Positions 43,092 to 51,873 of a stretch of DNA of 64,000 bases are shown here, piece after piece. The translations under genes were made by a program, and so were the position numbers. This DNA comes from Metabacillus kandeliae. GTDB lineage: Bacteria; Bacillota; Bacilli; Bacillales; Bacillaceae. Position 1 is the first letter of the stretch. Every line of letters starts with the position of its first letter. The stretch lies in assembly GCF_021166585.1 (NCBI RefSeq), contig NZ_JAJOZE010000013.1, positions 1 through 64,000 of the forward strand, in the 5' to 3' direction. Under the pieces are notes generated by a model. It was not told where the DNA came from. It did no database searches and saw only the letters and a program-made list of their open reading frames with translations.

Positions 43092-44057
43092 TCAGGTTAC
43101 CGGTGTTTCTGGCTGTTTTCCCTTTAATACTGCCGCAATGTTCCGGCTGCAAAGCTCCATCATCTTCAATCTCGTTTCTTCGCTTGAGCTGCCGATGTGA
43201 GGAAGCGCTGTTACCTGCCTCAGGCCAAGAAGGGGATGATCCGGCTGTATTGGCTCTGAAGCAAATACATCCAGACCGGCCCCAGCAATCAAACCGTCCT
43301 CAATCGCCCTCTTCAAGTCATCTTCTTTTACTACAGCACCTCTTGATGCGTTAACAAAGATTGCTTTCCGCTTCATTTTTTTAAATGCTTCATATGTGAA
43401 CATTTCTTTTGTTTCTTCTGTAAGCGGTGTCAGGCAAACGACAAAATCAGACTGCTCAAGCACTTCATCAAAGCTTGCATGCTTTGCTCCATGCGCTTCT
43501 TCCGCTGCTTTATTCCGGGAGCGGTTATGATAAAGGATTTTCATATCAAATCCAGTTCCCCGCTTGGCAACAGCTGTTCCGATCTTACCCATTCCGACAA
43601 TGCCGAGGGTTTTGCCGTGGATATCCATCCCAGCCATCTGAAGCGGTCCCCAGCCCTTCCATTTCCCTTCTTTTATGTAATCAGCAGCTTTCGCAATCCG
43701 CCGCGCAGAAGCCATTAAAAGAGCAAAAGCCAAGTCGGCTGTCGTATCTGTCAGAACATCTGGTGTGTTGCAAACCGTTATTTTTTTGGAAGCAGCATAC
43801 TTCACATCAATATTGTCATAGCCGACTGCCAAGTTAGCAATTACTTTTAAGTTTTCTGCCTGCTCAAGAAGCTCCTGATCAATTTTATCAGAAAGCATGG
43901 TTAACAGACCGTCTGCCTCTCTAGCCTTTTCAAGCAGAACTTTCCGCGGACAAGGCTCCTCTTCTTTTTCCCACATTTCTACATTTGCTGTCTCCTTCAA
44001 TTTCGCCAGCTGATCCTCCGGCAGCAATCTCGTTACATACACAAATGGTTTTGACAC
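43092..44057 (-). CDS. D-isomer 2-hydroxyacid dehydrogenase (glyoxylate/gluconate reductase-like, YvcT type)
   Basis: A 321-aa NAD(P)-dependent dehydrogenase. NAD motif GIVGMGKIGTAVAKR (about 148-162), catalytic Arg in NASRGAVV (about 234-241), Glu in GAGLDVFASEP and His in ALPHIGSSS (about 280-288) are all present. Likely acts on glyoxylate, hydroxypyruvate or 2-ketogluconate, as YvcT relatives do. GTG at 44055-44057 lies 9 nt after AAGGGG; an ATG three codons upstream is too close to it. Confidence 0.88.
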   Translation of the reverse strand: MSKPFVYVTRLLPEDQLAKLKETANVEMWEKEEEPCPRKVLLEKAREADGLLTMLSDKIDQELLEQAENLKVIANLAVGYDNIDVKYAASKKITVCNTPDVLTDTTADLAFALLMASARRIAKAADYIKEGKWKGWGPLQMAGMDIHGKTLGIVGMGKIGTAVAKRGTGFDMKILYHNRSRNKAAEEAHGAKHASFDEVLEQSDFVVCLTPLTEETKEMFTYEAFKKMKRKAIFVNASRGAVVKEDDLKRAIEDGLIAGAGLDVFASEPIQPDHPLLGLRQVTALPHIGSSSEETRLKMMELCSRNIAAVLKGKQPETPVT

Positions 44058-44114
44058 CTTTTTCATCCCCTTTCCAGGTTCATCATAACACAGCTGGAAG
44101 GGGTGAAATGCAGG

Positions 44115-45110
44115 TCAAATCCAATGCACGGCAGGCAGTACAATCCTCCTTGTTCTCATGGAAAGCATGGAGGAGTAGGACTTTAAAAATTGCTCATATT
44201 CCCCTGAACGCTCAAGCAGCTGGTGCAGCTGTTTTTCATAATACGGTTTTTGTGCTTCCTGTGACAGGTAATAATCCTCTATGCACTCAAAGTAATGCAG
44301 CGGAAACAAGAGCCTGCTGTAAATCAATCTCCAGGAAAAGGAGGAGAGCGGCACTGTTCTGTCATACTCCTCAATAAAACTTGCTCCTGATTCGCGAAGC
44401 TCATCAGGCCGGTTCAGAAATTCCTGGCGCATATACTCGGCAATGTCCCTGCTTGCATGGTCAAACACCCAGTCAGTCGGAAGCTTGGCGCATACCTCTC
44501 CTCCCCAGGAAGACCTTGAGAACCGCTGATGGCAAATCGCTGCTGAATCGACAGGCTTTGGTTCATCATCTAGCTCAGTATCGACCAAATACTGAATGCC
44601 GTTTTCCCCAAGTCCAAGATAATAAGGAAAAGATTCGATAAACAGCTTTTCAAAACGGTCCAGAGGATGGGCCTGAACCTTTCCTCTCCAAAAAGCCTCA
44701 AGCTGATCGAGCCGTTTTTCCCATAATGTTTTCCACTGGCCGATCCGGTTGGATTTTGTAAGCTGATACGGAAAGCTCCTGCCCCGCTGATGAAACTGAG
44801 CAAGCTCCCTTCCCGGCGAAATGCTGTTTCTTGCGCCAGCCTGGCCAAGCTTCAGCACAGCATACTTAACACCCTGATGCTCGCTGTACAGCTTTCCATC
44901 CTTGGCAGCCTGAAAGACTGCTGTGTATGGTTCTCTTTTTTCCTGTAAATACTGACTCATATAATGAAGCTCAAATAATTCATCTTCATCCAGATGATGG
45001 ACAGGCACCACTAGGCAGACAGTCTGGTGAATGCGGAATGCATCACAGCCGTTTACCTTAAAAAAATCTGATGCATGAAGGCCGTAATTCTCTTTCAGCA
45101 TCGCTCTCAT
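44115..45110 (-). CDS. yutH: Spore coat protein YutH (CotS-like kinase fold)
   Basis: A 331-aa protein of the CotS/YutH group, which has a degenerate aminoglycoside-phosphotransferase-like kinase fold. FHQRGRSFPYQLTKSNRIGQWKTLW and CHQRFSRSSWGGE replace the catalytic loop; I do not see an intact HxD...DFD set, so it may not be an active kinase. Expected in the spore coat by homology. GGGGATG precedes ATG 7 nt away. Confidence 0.82.
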   Translation of the reverse strand: MRAMLKENYGLHASDFFKVNGCDAFRIHQTVCLVVPVHHLDEDELFELHYMSQYLQEKREPYTAVFQAAKDGKLYSEHQGVKYAVLKLGQAGARNSISPGRELAQFHQRGRSFPYQLTKSNRIGQWKTLWEKRLDQLEAFWRGKVQAHPLDRFEKLFIESFPYYLGLGENGIQYLVDTELDDEPKPVDSAAICHQRFSRSSWGGEVCAKLPTDWVFDHASRDIAEYMRQEFLNRPDELRESGASFIEEYDRTVPLSSFSWRLIYSRLLFPLHYFECIEDYYLSQEAQKPYYEKQLHQLLERSGEYEQFLKSYSSMLSMRTRRIVLPAVHWI

Positions 45111-45253
45111 TCTTCATCCCCCTGTTTCCCCTGTATATTGCTATCGTAGTCTCAGATGAAACAGATTATGACTGCTGCATCAAGATCACGGTAAGTTTAC
45201 ACACAAGATGATTCAGTTTTGAATAAAATAGAAAAAAAGATTGGGTGATCCTA

Positions 45254-45754
45254 TTGGAACAAGAGAAAAAAATGGATGCCGTGGAGCGCGCCGCAAGGAA
45301 CAAGCTCGCAGAACGGGGCGTAAAATCTGAGGATATAGCCGACCTTGTTTATTTTCTGCAGAAAAAATACCACCCAAATTTAAAAATAGAGGAATGCCTG
45401 GCAAATGTAGACCGGGTACTTTCGAAAAGAGAAGTACAGAATGCCATCTTAACAGGCATCCATCTTGATATGGCTGCTGAAAAAGGAATCCTCGATGAAC
45501 CGCTTCAATCCATTATCGAAACAGACGAGAGCTTATACGGCGTGGATGAGGTCATGGCCTTTTCCATTGTTAATATATATGGTTCTATCGGGTTCACCAA
45601 TTACGGATATATCGACAAAGAAAAGCCTGGGATCCTCAGTTTTTTAAACGATAAATCCACTGGGATGTGCCATACCTTCTTAGATGATATTGTCGGAGCA
45701 ATTGCAGCAGCAGCTTCCAGCAGGCTGGCACATAGGGCACGGAATACGGAATGA
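45254..45754 (+). CDS. yutG: Phosphatidylglycerophosphatase A-like YutG
   Basis: A 166-aa protein of the PgpA family. The C-terminal ALDDIVGAI-type motif (TFLDDIVGAIAAAASSRL) and YGSIGFTNYGYIDKEKPG are the family landmarks. E. coli PgpA dephosphorylates phosphatidylglycerophosphate; the Bacillus protein lacks its multiple membrane helices and its activity is inferred. Start: the TTG at 45254 (GGGTGATC upstream) is preferred; GTG 45245 and ATG 45272 are alternatives. Confidence 0.85.
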   Translation: MEQEKKMDAVERAARNKLAERGVKSEDIADLVYFLQKKYHPNLKIEECLANVDRVLSKREVQNAILTGIHLDMAAEKGILDEPLQSIIETDESLYGVDEVMAFSIVNIYGSIGFTNYGYIDKEKPGILSFLNDKSTGMCHTFLDDIVGAIAAAASSRLAHRARNTE

Positions 45755-45812
45755 AGAAGAAAAGCGGAAGCGGCTTATGACCTCAGATCGGGTCAGCCGC
45801 TGGAGCTGGACA
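45753..45812 (-). repeat. REP-like element, short copy 2
   Basis: Read on the minus strand, it starts TGTCCAGCTCCAGCGGCTGA and ends CATAAGCCGCTTCCGCTTTTCTTC, sharing GGTCATAAG and the CGCTTxCGCTTTTCTT end with the element at 33972-34087. AGCGGCTGACC/GGTCATAAGCCGCT gives an inner palindrome. It overlaps the yutG stop codon by 2 nt. Confidence 0.7.
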
Positions 45813-45818
45813 GCAGAG

Positions 45819-45850
45819 AAGCCGGTTCTCCTTAGGAGAACCGGCTTTTC
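45819..45850. terminator. Terminator between yutG and yutF
   Basis: AAGCCGGTTCTCC-tta-GGAGAACCGGCTTTTC, perfect 13-bp stem, bidirectional. Confidence 0.85.
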
Positions 45851-45857
45851 TAAGCAG

Positions 45858-46628
45858 TTAAATATATTCCAGCACTTCAGAAAGCGACTGAACAGAATAA
45901 ACCGGCTGAACCTCATAATTGGCCAGGTGTTCTTTGGCAGTAACGCCGGTATGGACAATCAGCGTGTCCATCCCAGCCTTAATGCCTGCCATAATATCTG
46001 TGTCATAATTATCCCCGATCATCAGGGTATCTTCTTTTGCAGTCCCAAGCACCTTCAATGCCTGCTCCATAATAATGGATTCAGGCTTGCCGATAAACAC
46101 AGGACTTGTTTTCGTGCTTACTGCGATCACAGAGGTGATGGCCCCGTTTCCTGGAAGCAGCCCTCTCTCCGTCGGAAGCGCGATGTCCCCATTAGTTGAA
46201 ATAAATTCTGCCCCGCTTCGGACGCCAAGGCAGGCTTTGGCAAGCTTTTCATATGTAATTTCCCTGTCGATCCCCACAATAACAAAATCAGGGTTTTCCT
46301 CCTGTAATGTAAATCCTTTGTCCATAACAGCCTTGCGGATTCCTTCTTCGCCAATAACAAAAACAGAAGCATCCTGTTTCTTCTCATATACATAGTTCGC
46401 GGTAGCCTGGGATGTAGTGAAAACTTGCTCAGGTGCTGTTGGAATATCAAAAGCATTCAGTTTTTCCGCAACCTGCTCAGGCGTTCTGGATGAATTATTT
46501 GTTACGAACAGATAGGGCAGCCCTTTACGTCTCAGTGCATGAACAAACTCTCCGGCTTCCTCGATTTTTTCCGTTCCTTTATACATGGTTCCGTCTAAAT
46601 CAATAAGAAATCCTTTGTAGTGTTTCAT
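45858..46628 (-). CDS. yutF: HAD-IIA family phosphatase YutF (NagD-like)
   Basis: A 256-aa haloacid dehalogenase-fold phosphatase. Motif I FLIDLDGTMYKG (6-17), motif II VTNNSSRTPE (about 39-48), motif III Lys in the PVFIGKPE segment (about 176-183) and motif IV MIGDNYDTDIMAG (about 200-212) are all intact. Acts on small phosphomonoesters such as p-nitrophenyl phosphate; natural substrate uncertain. ATG at 46626-46628 lies 8 nt after GGAG. Confidence 0.93.
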   Translation of the reverse strand: MKHYKGFLIDLDGTMYKGTEKIEEAGEFVHALRRKGLPYLFVTNNSSRTPEQVAEKLNAFDIPTAPEQVFTTSQATANYVYEKKQDASVFVIGEEGIRKAVMDKGFTLQEENPDFVIVGIDREITYEKLAKACLGVRSGAEFISTNGDIALPTERGLLPGNGAITSVIAVSTKTSPVFIGKPESIIMEQALKVLGTAKEDTLMIGDNYDTDIMAGIKAGMDTLIVHTGVTAKEHLANYEVQPVYSVQSLSEVLEYI

Positions 46629-46653
46629 GAATACCACTCCAGTTTTTAAATAA

Positions 46654-46692
46654 TAAAAGGCGCTCTCCTGTGAAGTAGGAAAGCGCCTTTTC
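46654..46692 (-). terminator. yutE terminator
   Basis: Minus strand: AAAAGGCGCTTTCC-tacttcaca-GGAGAGCGCCTTTT, one mismatch, then ATTATTTAAA. Confidence 0.75.
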
Positions 46693-46699
46693 CAGCATG

Positions 46700-47137
46700 C
46701 TAGCGTCTAAATGCAGATACAGGACCAAGCTCATTTTCCAGGTAGCTTCTCACCTTATCCGGAAAAGCCTGAAGAACAGCCGCTTCTTCCTTTATAGCTT
46801 TCTTCAATTCCCCATGTGAAATACTCATATATTCCTGAACAAGCGGCTTGCGGAAAGAAATCAGCTTTTTCAATCCCTTTTCATCTTCTTCATTTATCAC
46901 TTTTTCATCCAGCAGGATATCAATAATATCTTCATAGCTTCCAGGATCACGCATGATAAAGCCGTCAATCATGGCATTGCCAACGTCCACAATCGACTCT
47001 ATAAAAAGATGGCCAATCCTTTCAAGCGCAAGCTTCTCAAGCCTTGTTTCAAATGATGCCTGCTCTAAAAACAGCTGCAGCGTTTCTTCGTAATACTGCA
47101 GCAGCTGTTCAATCCGTTCTCTGTCAACAAAATACAT
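46700..47137 (-). CDS. yutE: DUF86/HepT-like protein YutE
   Basis: A 145-aa all-helical protein of the DUF86 (HepT) family. The conserved helix ERIGHLFIESIVDVGNAMID (about 42-61) is present. HepT toxins carry an RX4-6HXY RNase motif; here the equivalent reads RKPLVQEYMSI (about 97-107), with Gln-Glu in the His region. No MntA-type nucleotidyltransferase gene is adjacent, so a toxin role is unlikely. B. subtilis yutE is in the same position. Function unknown. Confidence 0.85.
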   Translation of the reverse strand: MYFVDRERIEQLLQYYEETLQLFLEQASFETRLEKLALERIGHLFIESIVDVGNAMIDGFIMRDPGSYEDIIDILLDEKVINEEDEKGLKKLISFRKPLVQEYMSISHGELKKAIKEEAAVLQAFPDKVRSYLENELGPVSAFRR

Positions 47138-47155
47138 CGGTGCCTCAGCTCCTGT

Positions 47156-48463
47156 TCAAAGCGCAATACGTGCTGTTTCAAGGGTTCCCGGGCGGGCGTA
47201 ATAATACCCCTGAACAAGATCAACAGAGTTCCTTGAAAGCACTTCCGCTTCTTCTTTTTTCTCAATTCCTTCTGCCACAACAAGTGAGCCTGTCTCTCTG
47301 GCGATCAGCAAAAGGCCCTTCAGCATGCTTTCCTTCACCCGGTTCGTATCAATATCCTGAATAACAGACCGGTCAATTTTTATTATATCAGGAAGAATCT
47401 CGCTTATGGTATGCAAACTGGCATAACCTGCTCCGGTATCATCCACAGCAATCCGAAAGCCCATTTTTCTCAAGGCAGAAATATTTTCCTTGAAAAAATG
47501 AAGTCCTTCAATGGAGTCTCTTTCCGTTATTTCAAAGATAATTTGAGATGGCAGGACAGCAGGGTGCTCTTTCAGCACCTTGCTGACGTTCTTCATAAAA
47601 CGCTGGCTGCCTAATGTTAAAGGAGTAAAGTTGATGAAGATTTCCTGTTTGCAGCCTGTTTCTTCCGTCAGCTGCAGCGCCTTCTCAAGAATCAGCATTT
47701 CCAGGTCAAACGCCATATTTGTCTGTCTTGCCACACTGAATAAGGGCAGCGGACTTTCCAGAGAGGTCCCTTTTGGCCCTCTCGTTAAAATTTCCCATGC
47801 CTTTACTTCATGAGTTGATAAATCAATAATAGGCTGAGCGAGCAGGGTAATATTCTGCTTTTGAATGATTTCCCGCATTTCCAATATGCTTTCAATATAC
47901 TTTGATTGAACCCTTTTTTCAGCCATGGCGATTGCCTGCTGATGCGCCTTGTAGATGGCATCCTGTGTAGAATCATTTTGCTTTTCAACAAACATATAGC
48001 CTACTTCAAAAGAAAAATCACAATAAGGATAGCGCTTTGCGAGCCGGCTTTCAACCTTTGGCATAACCGTCCTGATAAAGCTTTCAATATGCGGAACACT
48101 TTGTCTTGCATCGTTTATTTTTAAAAAGATGGAAATCCCATCTGTATAATAGTCATGAACAACCAAAATTTCTTTGTTGTATTCAGAAGCTTCAAGAATC
48201 TCCTTGAAAGCTGTTTTCAGCTCAAGCAAGCAGGCTCTGTAATCCTCGGCATCAAGCTGTTGCGGGAGTTCTTTGATGTTTAAAAGATTGGCCACCACAA
48301 CGGCAACTTTTCTGCCGCTGGCCACTGCTGAATAAACGCCCTCCAGTACGGGATTTCGGAGAACAAATTGAGGGGGATAATAGCGCAATTGCCTATATGG
48401 CAAAAGAATTTTGCTCCATTTGCTGAATCTTTTGCTGTGCAGTGTCCAAAAACCGCTTCTCAT
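47156..48463 (-). CDS. Cyclic di-GMP phosphodiesterase (EAL domain) with degenerate GGDEF-like N-terminus
   Basis: A 435-aa soluble protein. Residues about 45-190 resemble a GGDEF domain with no GGDEF motif (DGISIF instead). The C-terminal EAL domain (about 200-435) has the catalytic glutamate in KAWEILTRG and the other metal/base residues: INFTP, FEITERD, VDDTGAGYASL, IIKIDRS, VAEGIE and VQGYYYARP. Expected to hydrolyse c-di-GMP, affecting motility or biofilm. Upstream of yutE by 18 bp and likely cotranscribed. Confidence 0.88.
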   Translation of the reverse strand: MRSGFWTLHSKRFSKWSKILLPYRQLRYYPPQFVLRNPVLEGVYSAVASGRKVAVVVANLLNIKELPQQLDAEDYRACLLELKTAFKEILEASEYNKEILVVHDYYTDGISIFLKINDARQSVPHIESFIRTVMPKVESRLAKRYPYCDFSFEVGYMFVEKQNDSTQDAIYKAHQQAIAMAEKRVQSKYIESILEMREIIQKQNITLLAQPIIDLSTHEVKAWEILTRGPKGTSLESPLPLFSVARQTNMAFDLEMLILEKALQLTEETGCKQEIFINFTPLTLGSQRFMKNVSKVLKEHPAVLPSQIIFEITERDSIEGLHFFKENISALRKMGFRIAVDDTGAGYASLHTISEILPDIIKIDRSVIQDIDTNRVKESMLKGLLLIARETGSLVVAEGIEKKEEAEVLSRNSVDLVQGYYYARPGTLETARIAL

Positions 48464-48650
48464 TCTCTCAACCCTTCTGGCTAATACCTTCTATGTATTA
48501 CTATCTTATCACAAAACCTTATAATTCGACTTTTCCCTTGTAAATTTTTCTTTTAAACCCAATTTTTAAGAAATAACCAGGACATTTGTCCTTTTAAATT
48601 ATTAGAAGATTCATGTTATTCTCTAGAAAAGAACGTGGAGGGGATTTTTG

Positions 48651-48914
48651 GTGGAGCGCTTTTTTTTATATGATGAAACGGTTGAAGCGAAAACGAGATT
48701 TGTCAGCTTTGCAGGAAAAAACAGAAGATTTGACCTTGCCATCCTGCAAACGGACCGTTATTTCGGTAAATCCATTGTTCTCGATATTCAAAGCAACCGG
48801 TTTGCCATTGTCGGCTTGGATGATTTAGAAGAAGAAGGAAGCATTGAAGCTGAATTCGGCTTTAGCGAAGAAGATGCAGCAGAGCTTCGGGAGTTTCTTT
48901 ATGAAATGGTTTAG
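48651..48914 (+). CDS. DUF3055-type small protein
   Basis: An 87-aa acidic protein. It starts MERFFLYDETVEAKTRFVSF and has VLDIQSNRFAIVGLDDLEE, then an acidic helix ending REFLYEMV. I place it in DUF3055, a Bacillus family with SH3-like beta structure, from memory of the pattern. GTG at 48651 lies 7 nt after GGAGGGG. Function unknown. Confidence 0.68.
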   Translation: MERFFLYDETVEAKTRFVSFAGKNRRFDLAILQTDRYFGKSIVLDIQSNRFAIVGLDDLEEEGSIEAEFGFSEEDAAELREFLYEMV

Positions 48915-48976
48915 CGTATAAGATCACCGGATTGATATAAAATACTGTTATCAAATCCAGCTGGCAGGTGGCCTTT

Positions 48977-49261
48977 ATGAAAGAGAAGTATACCGATTTT
49001 TCAAATGTCGAAAACATGCATCACTACCTGACGCCGGAGATTACCCCTGAGGGCCCATACGGAGCTCCCAGAGGCAAAGACGAGCCGGTTGAAAACAAAA
49101 CCTCTCCATGGGAAGAAGGACAGCGCTACTACAGCGCCTTTAATTACGAAGTAAAACCGTTTCATCAGGACATCGAAAGGCAGTATCCGGGTGCACACCC
49201 TGTACATGACGACCCGGACAAGCGGGAAGAGCCTCCTTATAATGATGAAAGCAAAAAATAA
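48977..49261 (+). CDS. Conserved acidic cytosolic protein
   Basis: A 94-aa hydrophilic protein beginning MKEKYTDFSNVENMHHYLTP. It is rich in Pro, Glu, Asp and aromatic residues (GPYGAPRGKDEPVENKTSPW and RYYSAFNYEVKPF) and ends in a disordered DPDKREEPPYNDESKK. It resembles small Bacillus proteins of unknown function; no domain recognised. ATG at 48977 has AGGTGG upstream. It converges with yutD, sharing a terminator. Confidence 0.65.
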   Translation: MKEKYTDFSNVENMHHYLTPEITPEGPYGAPRGKDEPVENKTSPWEEGQRYYSAFNYEVKPFHQDIERQYPGAHPVHDDPDKREEPPYNDESKK

Positions 49262-49290
49262 AAATGCCGGACAGTTATCCGGCATTTTTA
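49261..49290. terminator. Bidirectional terminator containing the yutD stop
   Basis: AAAAATGCCGGA-cagtta-TCCGGCATTTTTATTT. The TAA of yutD lies in the loop side of the hairpin. Confidence 0.9.
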
Positions 49291-49562
49291 TTTCGAATTT
49301 TTTTCAATACAAAATAGGCGCAGCCAAAGTTGCAGTATTCATAAATATATTCATCAAGGGTGCTGATTTTCGTATCATACGTTGCCTTCTGATTATCATT
49401 GTTGAAAAAACCTTTAAGGCGGAGCTGATTATATCCCCAATCCCCCACAATGAAATCATATTTATTTAAAATCTCTGAGTACCTTGCTTTAAAAGCCTCC
49501 TCATTAAAACCGTTCCGAACATCCTGGACAACCTCAAAGCAATGGTTTTGAATGCAGATCAT
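49275..49562 (-). CDS. yutD: YutD family protein
   Basis: A 95-aa protein matching the YutD family: FNEEAFKARYSEILNKYDFIVGDWGYNQLRLKGFF, KATYDTKISTLDEYIYEYCNFGCAYFVLKKI. Two cysteines occur in NFGCAYF and YCN. The family has a known fold but no established function. It runs convergent to the acidic protein gene, and its coding end forms part of the shared terminator. Confidence 0.92.
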   Translation of the reverse strand: MICIQNHCFEVVQDVRNGFNEEAFKARYSEILNKYDFIVGDWGYNQLRLKGFFNNDNQKATYDTKISTLDEYIYEYCNFGCAYFVLKKIRNKNAG

Positions 49563-49712
49563 GTCTTTCCTTCACCCCTTTTGTACAAGGCACATGCCTT
49601 ATGTCTTACTTGGATAAGCTTTACTTAATAATAGCGGATTTGCGGCGCTCCAGCAATTGCTATGTTAGAAACAGCAGCCAAAAGCCATTCTAACGGTGAG
49701 GAGGTGCAAATC

Positions 49713-50387
49713 ATGAAAAAATGGAAAAACGCGCTAGTCCTGCTGGCTGCTTTCGGAACGCTGGCAGGCTGTCAGATGCAAGACCGTGCAGGTGAAAGAG
49801 AAATGCTTCAAAAAGACGGAAATACAATTAACGTTTCCGACCGCACTGAAATGTATAATAAAAATGGCCTCCCTAACGGCCGTGAAGGAAAAATGACGAA
49901 CTTTGGGTATGTAAGGCATACGAAAGCAGAGGTCACAAAAAACGGAAAAGCAGCGGAAATTCACGCCATTAACAGAGAGCAGCTTGCCAACATCATCAGC
50001 AGCATGGCTGTTCAGCTTCCACACGTCCAGGACGCTGCGGCCCTTGTAACAGATGAAGAGGTGATGGTCGCCTACCAGACCGATTCAAAAAAACGCTCTC
50101 AAACAGCAGACCAGGTAAAGCGGACAGCACTTTCAGTGGTTCCTGCCTATTTTCATATCTATGTCGCGGACAATCCTGAAATCATCAAGCAGCTTCAATC
50201 TTACAGCCGTTTTGACTCCAACACAAACAACATTAACCAGATCATGAACCAGACAATCAAAGAAATGAAGCGCTATCCGCAAGGCGGCAAAGCAGGAAGA
50301 GGCACGAATGCCAACAACGAGGATCCAGGAGAAATGGACAAAGAGCTTGATGTGAAAAACGGCCCTAAGTCTATGATGGTGGATTGA
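49713..50387 (+). CDS. yutC: YhcN/YlaJ-family sporulation lipoprotein YutC
   Basis: A 224-aa lipoprotein. Signal peptide MKKWKNALVLLAAFGTLAGC ends in a lipobox (LAGC, lipidated Cys20). The mature part has the YhcN/YlaJ pattern: INREQLANIISSMAVQLP, AAALVTDEEVMVAYQ and VVPAYFHIYVADNPEI. Family members are sporulation-linked, in the forespore membrane in B. subtilis. AGGAGG precedes ATG 7 nt away. Gene position equals B. subtilis yutC. Confidence 0.88.
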   Translation: MKKWKNALVLLAAFGTLAGCQMQDRAGEREMLQKDGNTINVSDRTEMYNKNGLPNGREGKMTNFGYVRHTKAEVTKNGKAAEIHAINREQLANIISSMAVQLPHVQDAAALVTDEEVMVAYQTDSKKRSQTADQVKRTALSVVPAYFHIYVADNPEIIKQLQSYSRFDSNTNNINQIMNQTIKEMKRYPQGGKAGRGTNANNEDPGEMDKELDVKNGPKSMMVD

Positions 50388-50410
50388 ATACTGCCGTGAT
50401 AGCAGTTTTG

Positions 50411-50625
50411 GCAGCCTGCATGTAAAGAGGTAAACCCGCATGTATATTGCAAAAGCTGCATGTAAAATGGATAGCCCGCACACAAATCGGGTAAACCGCA
50501 TATGAGATAGCCCAGGCTGCATATAAAATTCCCAAACCTGCAAATAAATTTGAAAAACCTGCAATTAAAATCTTAAAACCCGCAATTAAAACCTGCAAAC
50601 CCGCATATAAACCCGTTAAATAAGG
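50411..50625. repeat. Degenerate 20-21 bp tandem array C (CCCGCATATAAA type)
   Basis: Ten units with GCA anchors at 50418, 50438, 50458, 50478, 50498, 50519, 50540, 50561, 50582 and 50603 (steps 20 x4 then 21 x5). Core CC(C/T)GCA(T/A)(A/G)TAAA, variable second half. It fills the convergent yutC / lipA gap. No hairpin or ORF accounts for it. 50626-50737 holds nothing else I can identify. Confidence 0.85.
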
Positions 50626-50737
50626 GCCATTTTTTATAAAAGTTAGGCTGTTATGTTAAAAATCCGTACATTTTTCTTTAAAAACAGCTGAAATCCGACA
50701 GCCTTCAGCTAAAATGAACGGCCGGCTGCTAAAAGAA

Positions 50738-50772
50738 AAATCCCGAAAAGCCGTGATGGACTTTCGGGATTT
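50738..50772 (-). terminator. lipA terminator
   Basis: AAATCCCGAAAG...CTTTCGGGATTT around an 11-nt loop; T-rich on the minus strand (TTTTTCTTTT). Confidence 0.75.
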
Positions 50773-50776
50773 ATTT

Positions 50777-51673
50777 TTATGCATTTGCTTGTTTCGTTTT
50801 GGCTGCTTCGTTTACTTGCTCATCTGCATGGTAGGAAGAACGGACAAGCGGACCTGCTTCACAGTGGCTGAATCCTTTGCTCATGGCAATTTCTTTCAGC
50901 TCTGCAAATTCATCCGGATGGTAATATTTTTGAACTTTTAAGTGTTTTTTGGATGGCTGCAGGTATTGGCCGATGGTCATAATGTCTACGTTGTTGGCTC
51001 TGAGGTCATCCATTGTTTCGATGATTTCTTCTTTTGTTTCGCCAAGACCGACCATCAATGAGCTCTTTGTCGGAATGTCCGGCTGCAGTTCTTTTGAACG
51101 GCGGAGGAATTCCAATGAACGCTCATATGTTGCTCTGGCACGGACTCTCGGAGTGAGGCTGCGCACGGTTTCAATATTATGATTCAAAATATCCGGACGT
51201 GTGTCCATCAGTGTTTTTAGGTTTTCGTAAACTCCGCCCATATCGGAAGGAAGCACTTCAATAGTAGTAAACGGGCTTTTTCTTCTGATAGCTCTCACGG
51301 TTTCAGCAAAAACAGCTGATCCGCCATCCTTCAGGTCATCCCTAGCTACTGCCGTAATAACAGCATGCTTCAGATTCATTAAAGCAACTGAATCCGCCAC
51401 GCGTTCCGGCTCTTGAAGATCAAGTTCTGTAGGAAGTCCTGTTTTTACTGCACAGAAGCGGCATGCACGCGTGCAGACAGAACCAAGGATCATGAAGGTT
51501 GCTGTTCTTCTGACAGCCCAGCACTCATGAATATTCGGACATTTTGCTTCTTCACAGACCGTGTGAAGGTTTTTCTCCCTCATCATTTTTTTCAGATCTG
51601 TATAGTTTTCGTTCGTATTCAGCTTTATTTTCAGCCATTCCGGCTTGCGCAAGTATTCTTCTTTTTTTGCCAA
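50777..51673 (-). CDS. lipA: Lipoyl synthase
   Basis: A 298-aa radical SAM enzyme that inserts two sulfurs into protein-bound octanoate to make lipoyl groups. Auxiliary cluster [12 protein letters not shown] (about 35-46) and SAM cluster CTRACRFC (CxxxCxxC, about 61-68) are intact, with LNTNENY at the N-terminus. TTG at 51671-51673, 9 nt after GGAG, gives exactly the B. subtilis length; longer starts lack a ribosome site. Depends on Fe-S supply by the suf operon in this window. Confidence 0.96.
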   Translation of the reverse strand: MAKKEEYLRKPEWLKIKLNTNENYTDLKKMMREKNLHTVCEEAKCPNIHECWAVRRTATFMILGSVCTRACRFCAVKTGLPTELDLQEPERVADSVALMNLKHAVITAVARDDLKDGGSAVFAETVRAIRRKSPFTTIEVLPSDMGGVYENLKTLMDTRPDILNHNIETVRSLTPRVRARATYERSLEFLRRSKELQPDIPTKSSLMVGLGETKEEIIETMDDLRANNVDIMTIGQYLQPSKKHLKVQKYYHPDEFAELKEIAMSKGFSHCEAGPLVRSSYHADEQVNEAAKTKQANA

Positions 51674-51873
51674 CAAGATCAGCTCCATTATGTAGTCTTT
51701 ACGCATGTATACAAAGAAAATGGAAACGCATCCACTTCATCCAAAACCAGCACCTGCAAATGCAATGTACACTAGTCACTTTAACATAGAAAAGGAAAGG
51801 AGGACAAGGGAAAGCGGAGTTCTATTTACTAACATTTTCTAAACATGAATCAGGTTTCAAACACCAAACTAAA

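Noticed and set aside
46700-48463. HepT-type toxin-antitoxin system
   Set aside because: No nucleotidyltransferase antitoxin is adjacent and the catalytic His motif is altered; the neighbour is an EAL phosphodiesterase.
50411-50625. CRISPR-like regular spacing of array C
   Set aside because: Units are degenerate with no exact direct repeat and no unique spacers; unit length of 20-21 bp is too short, and no cas genes are present.
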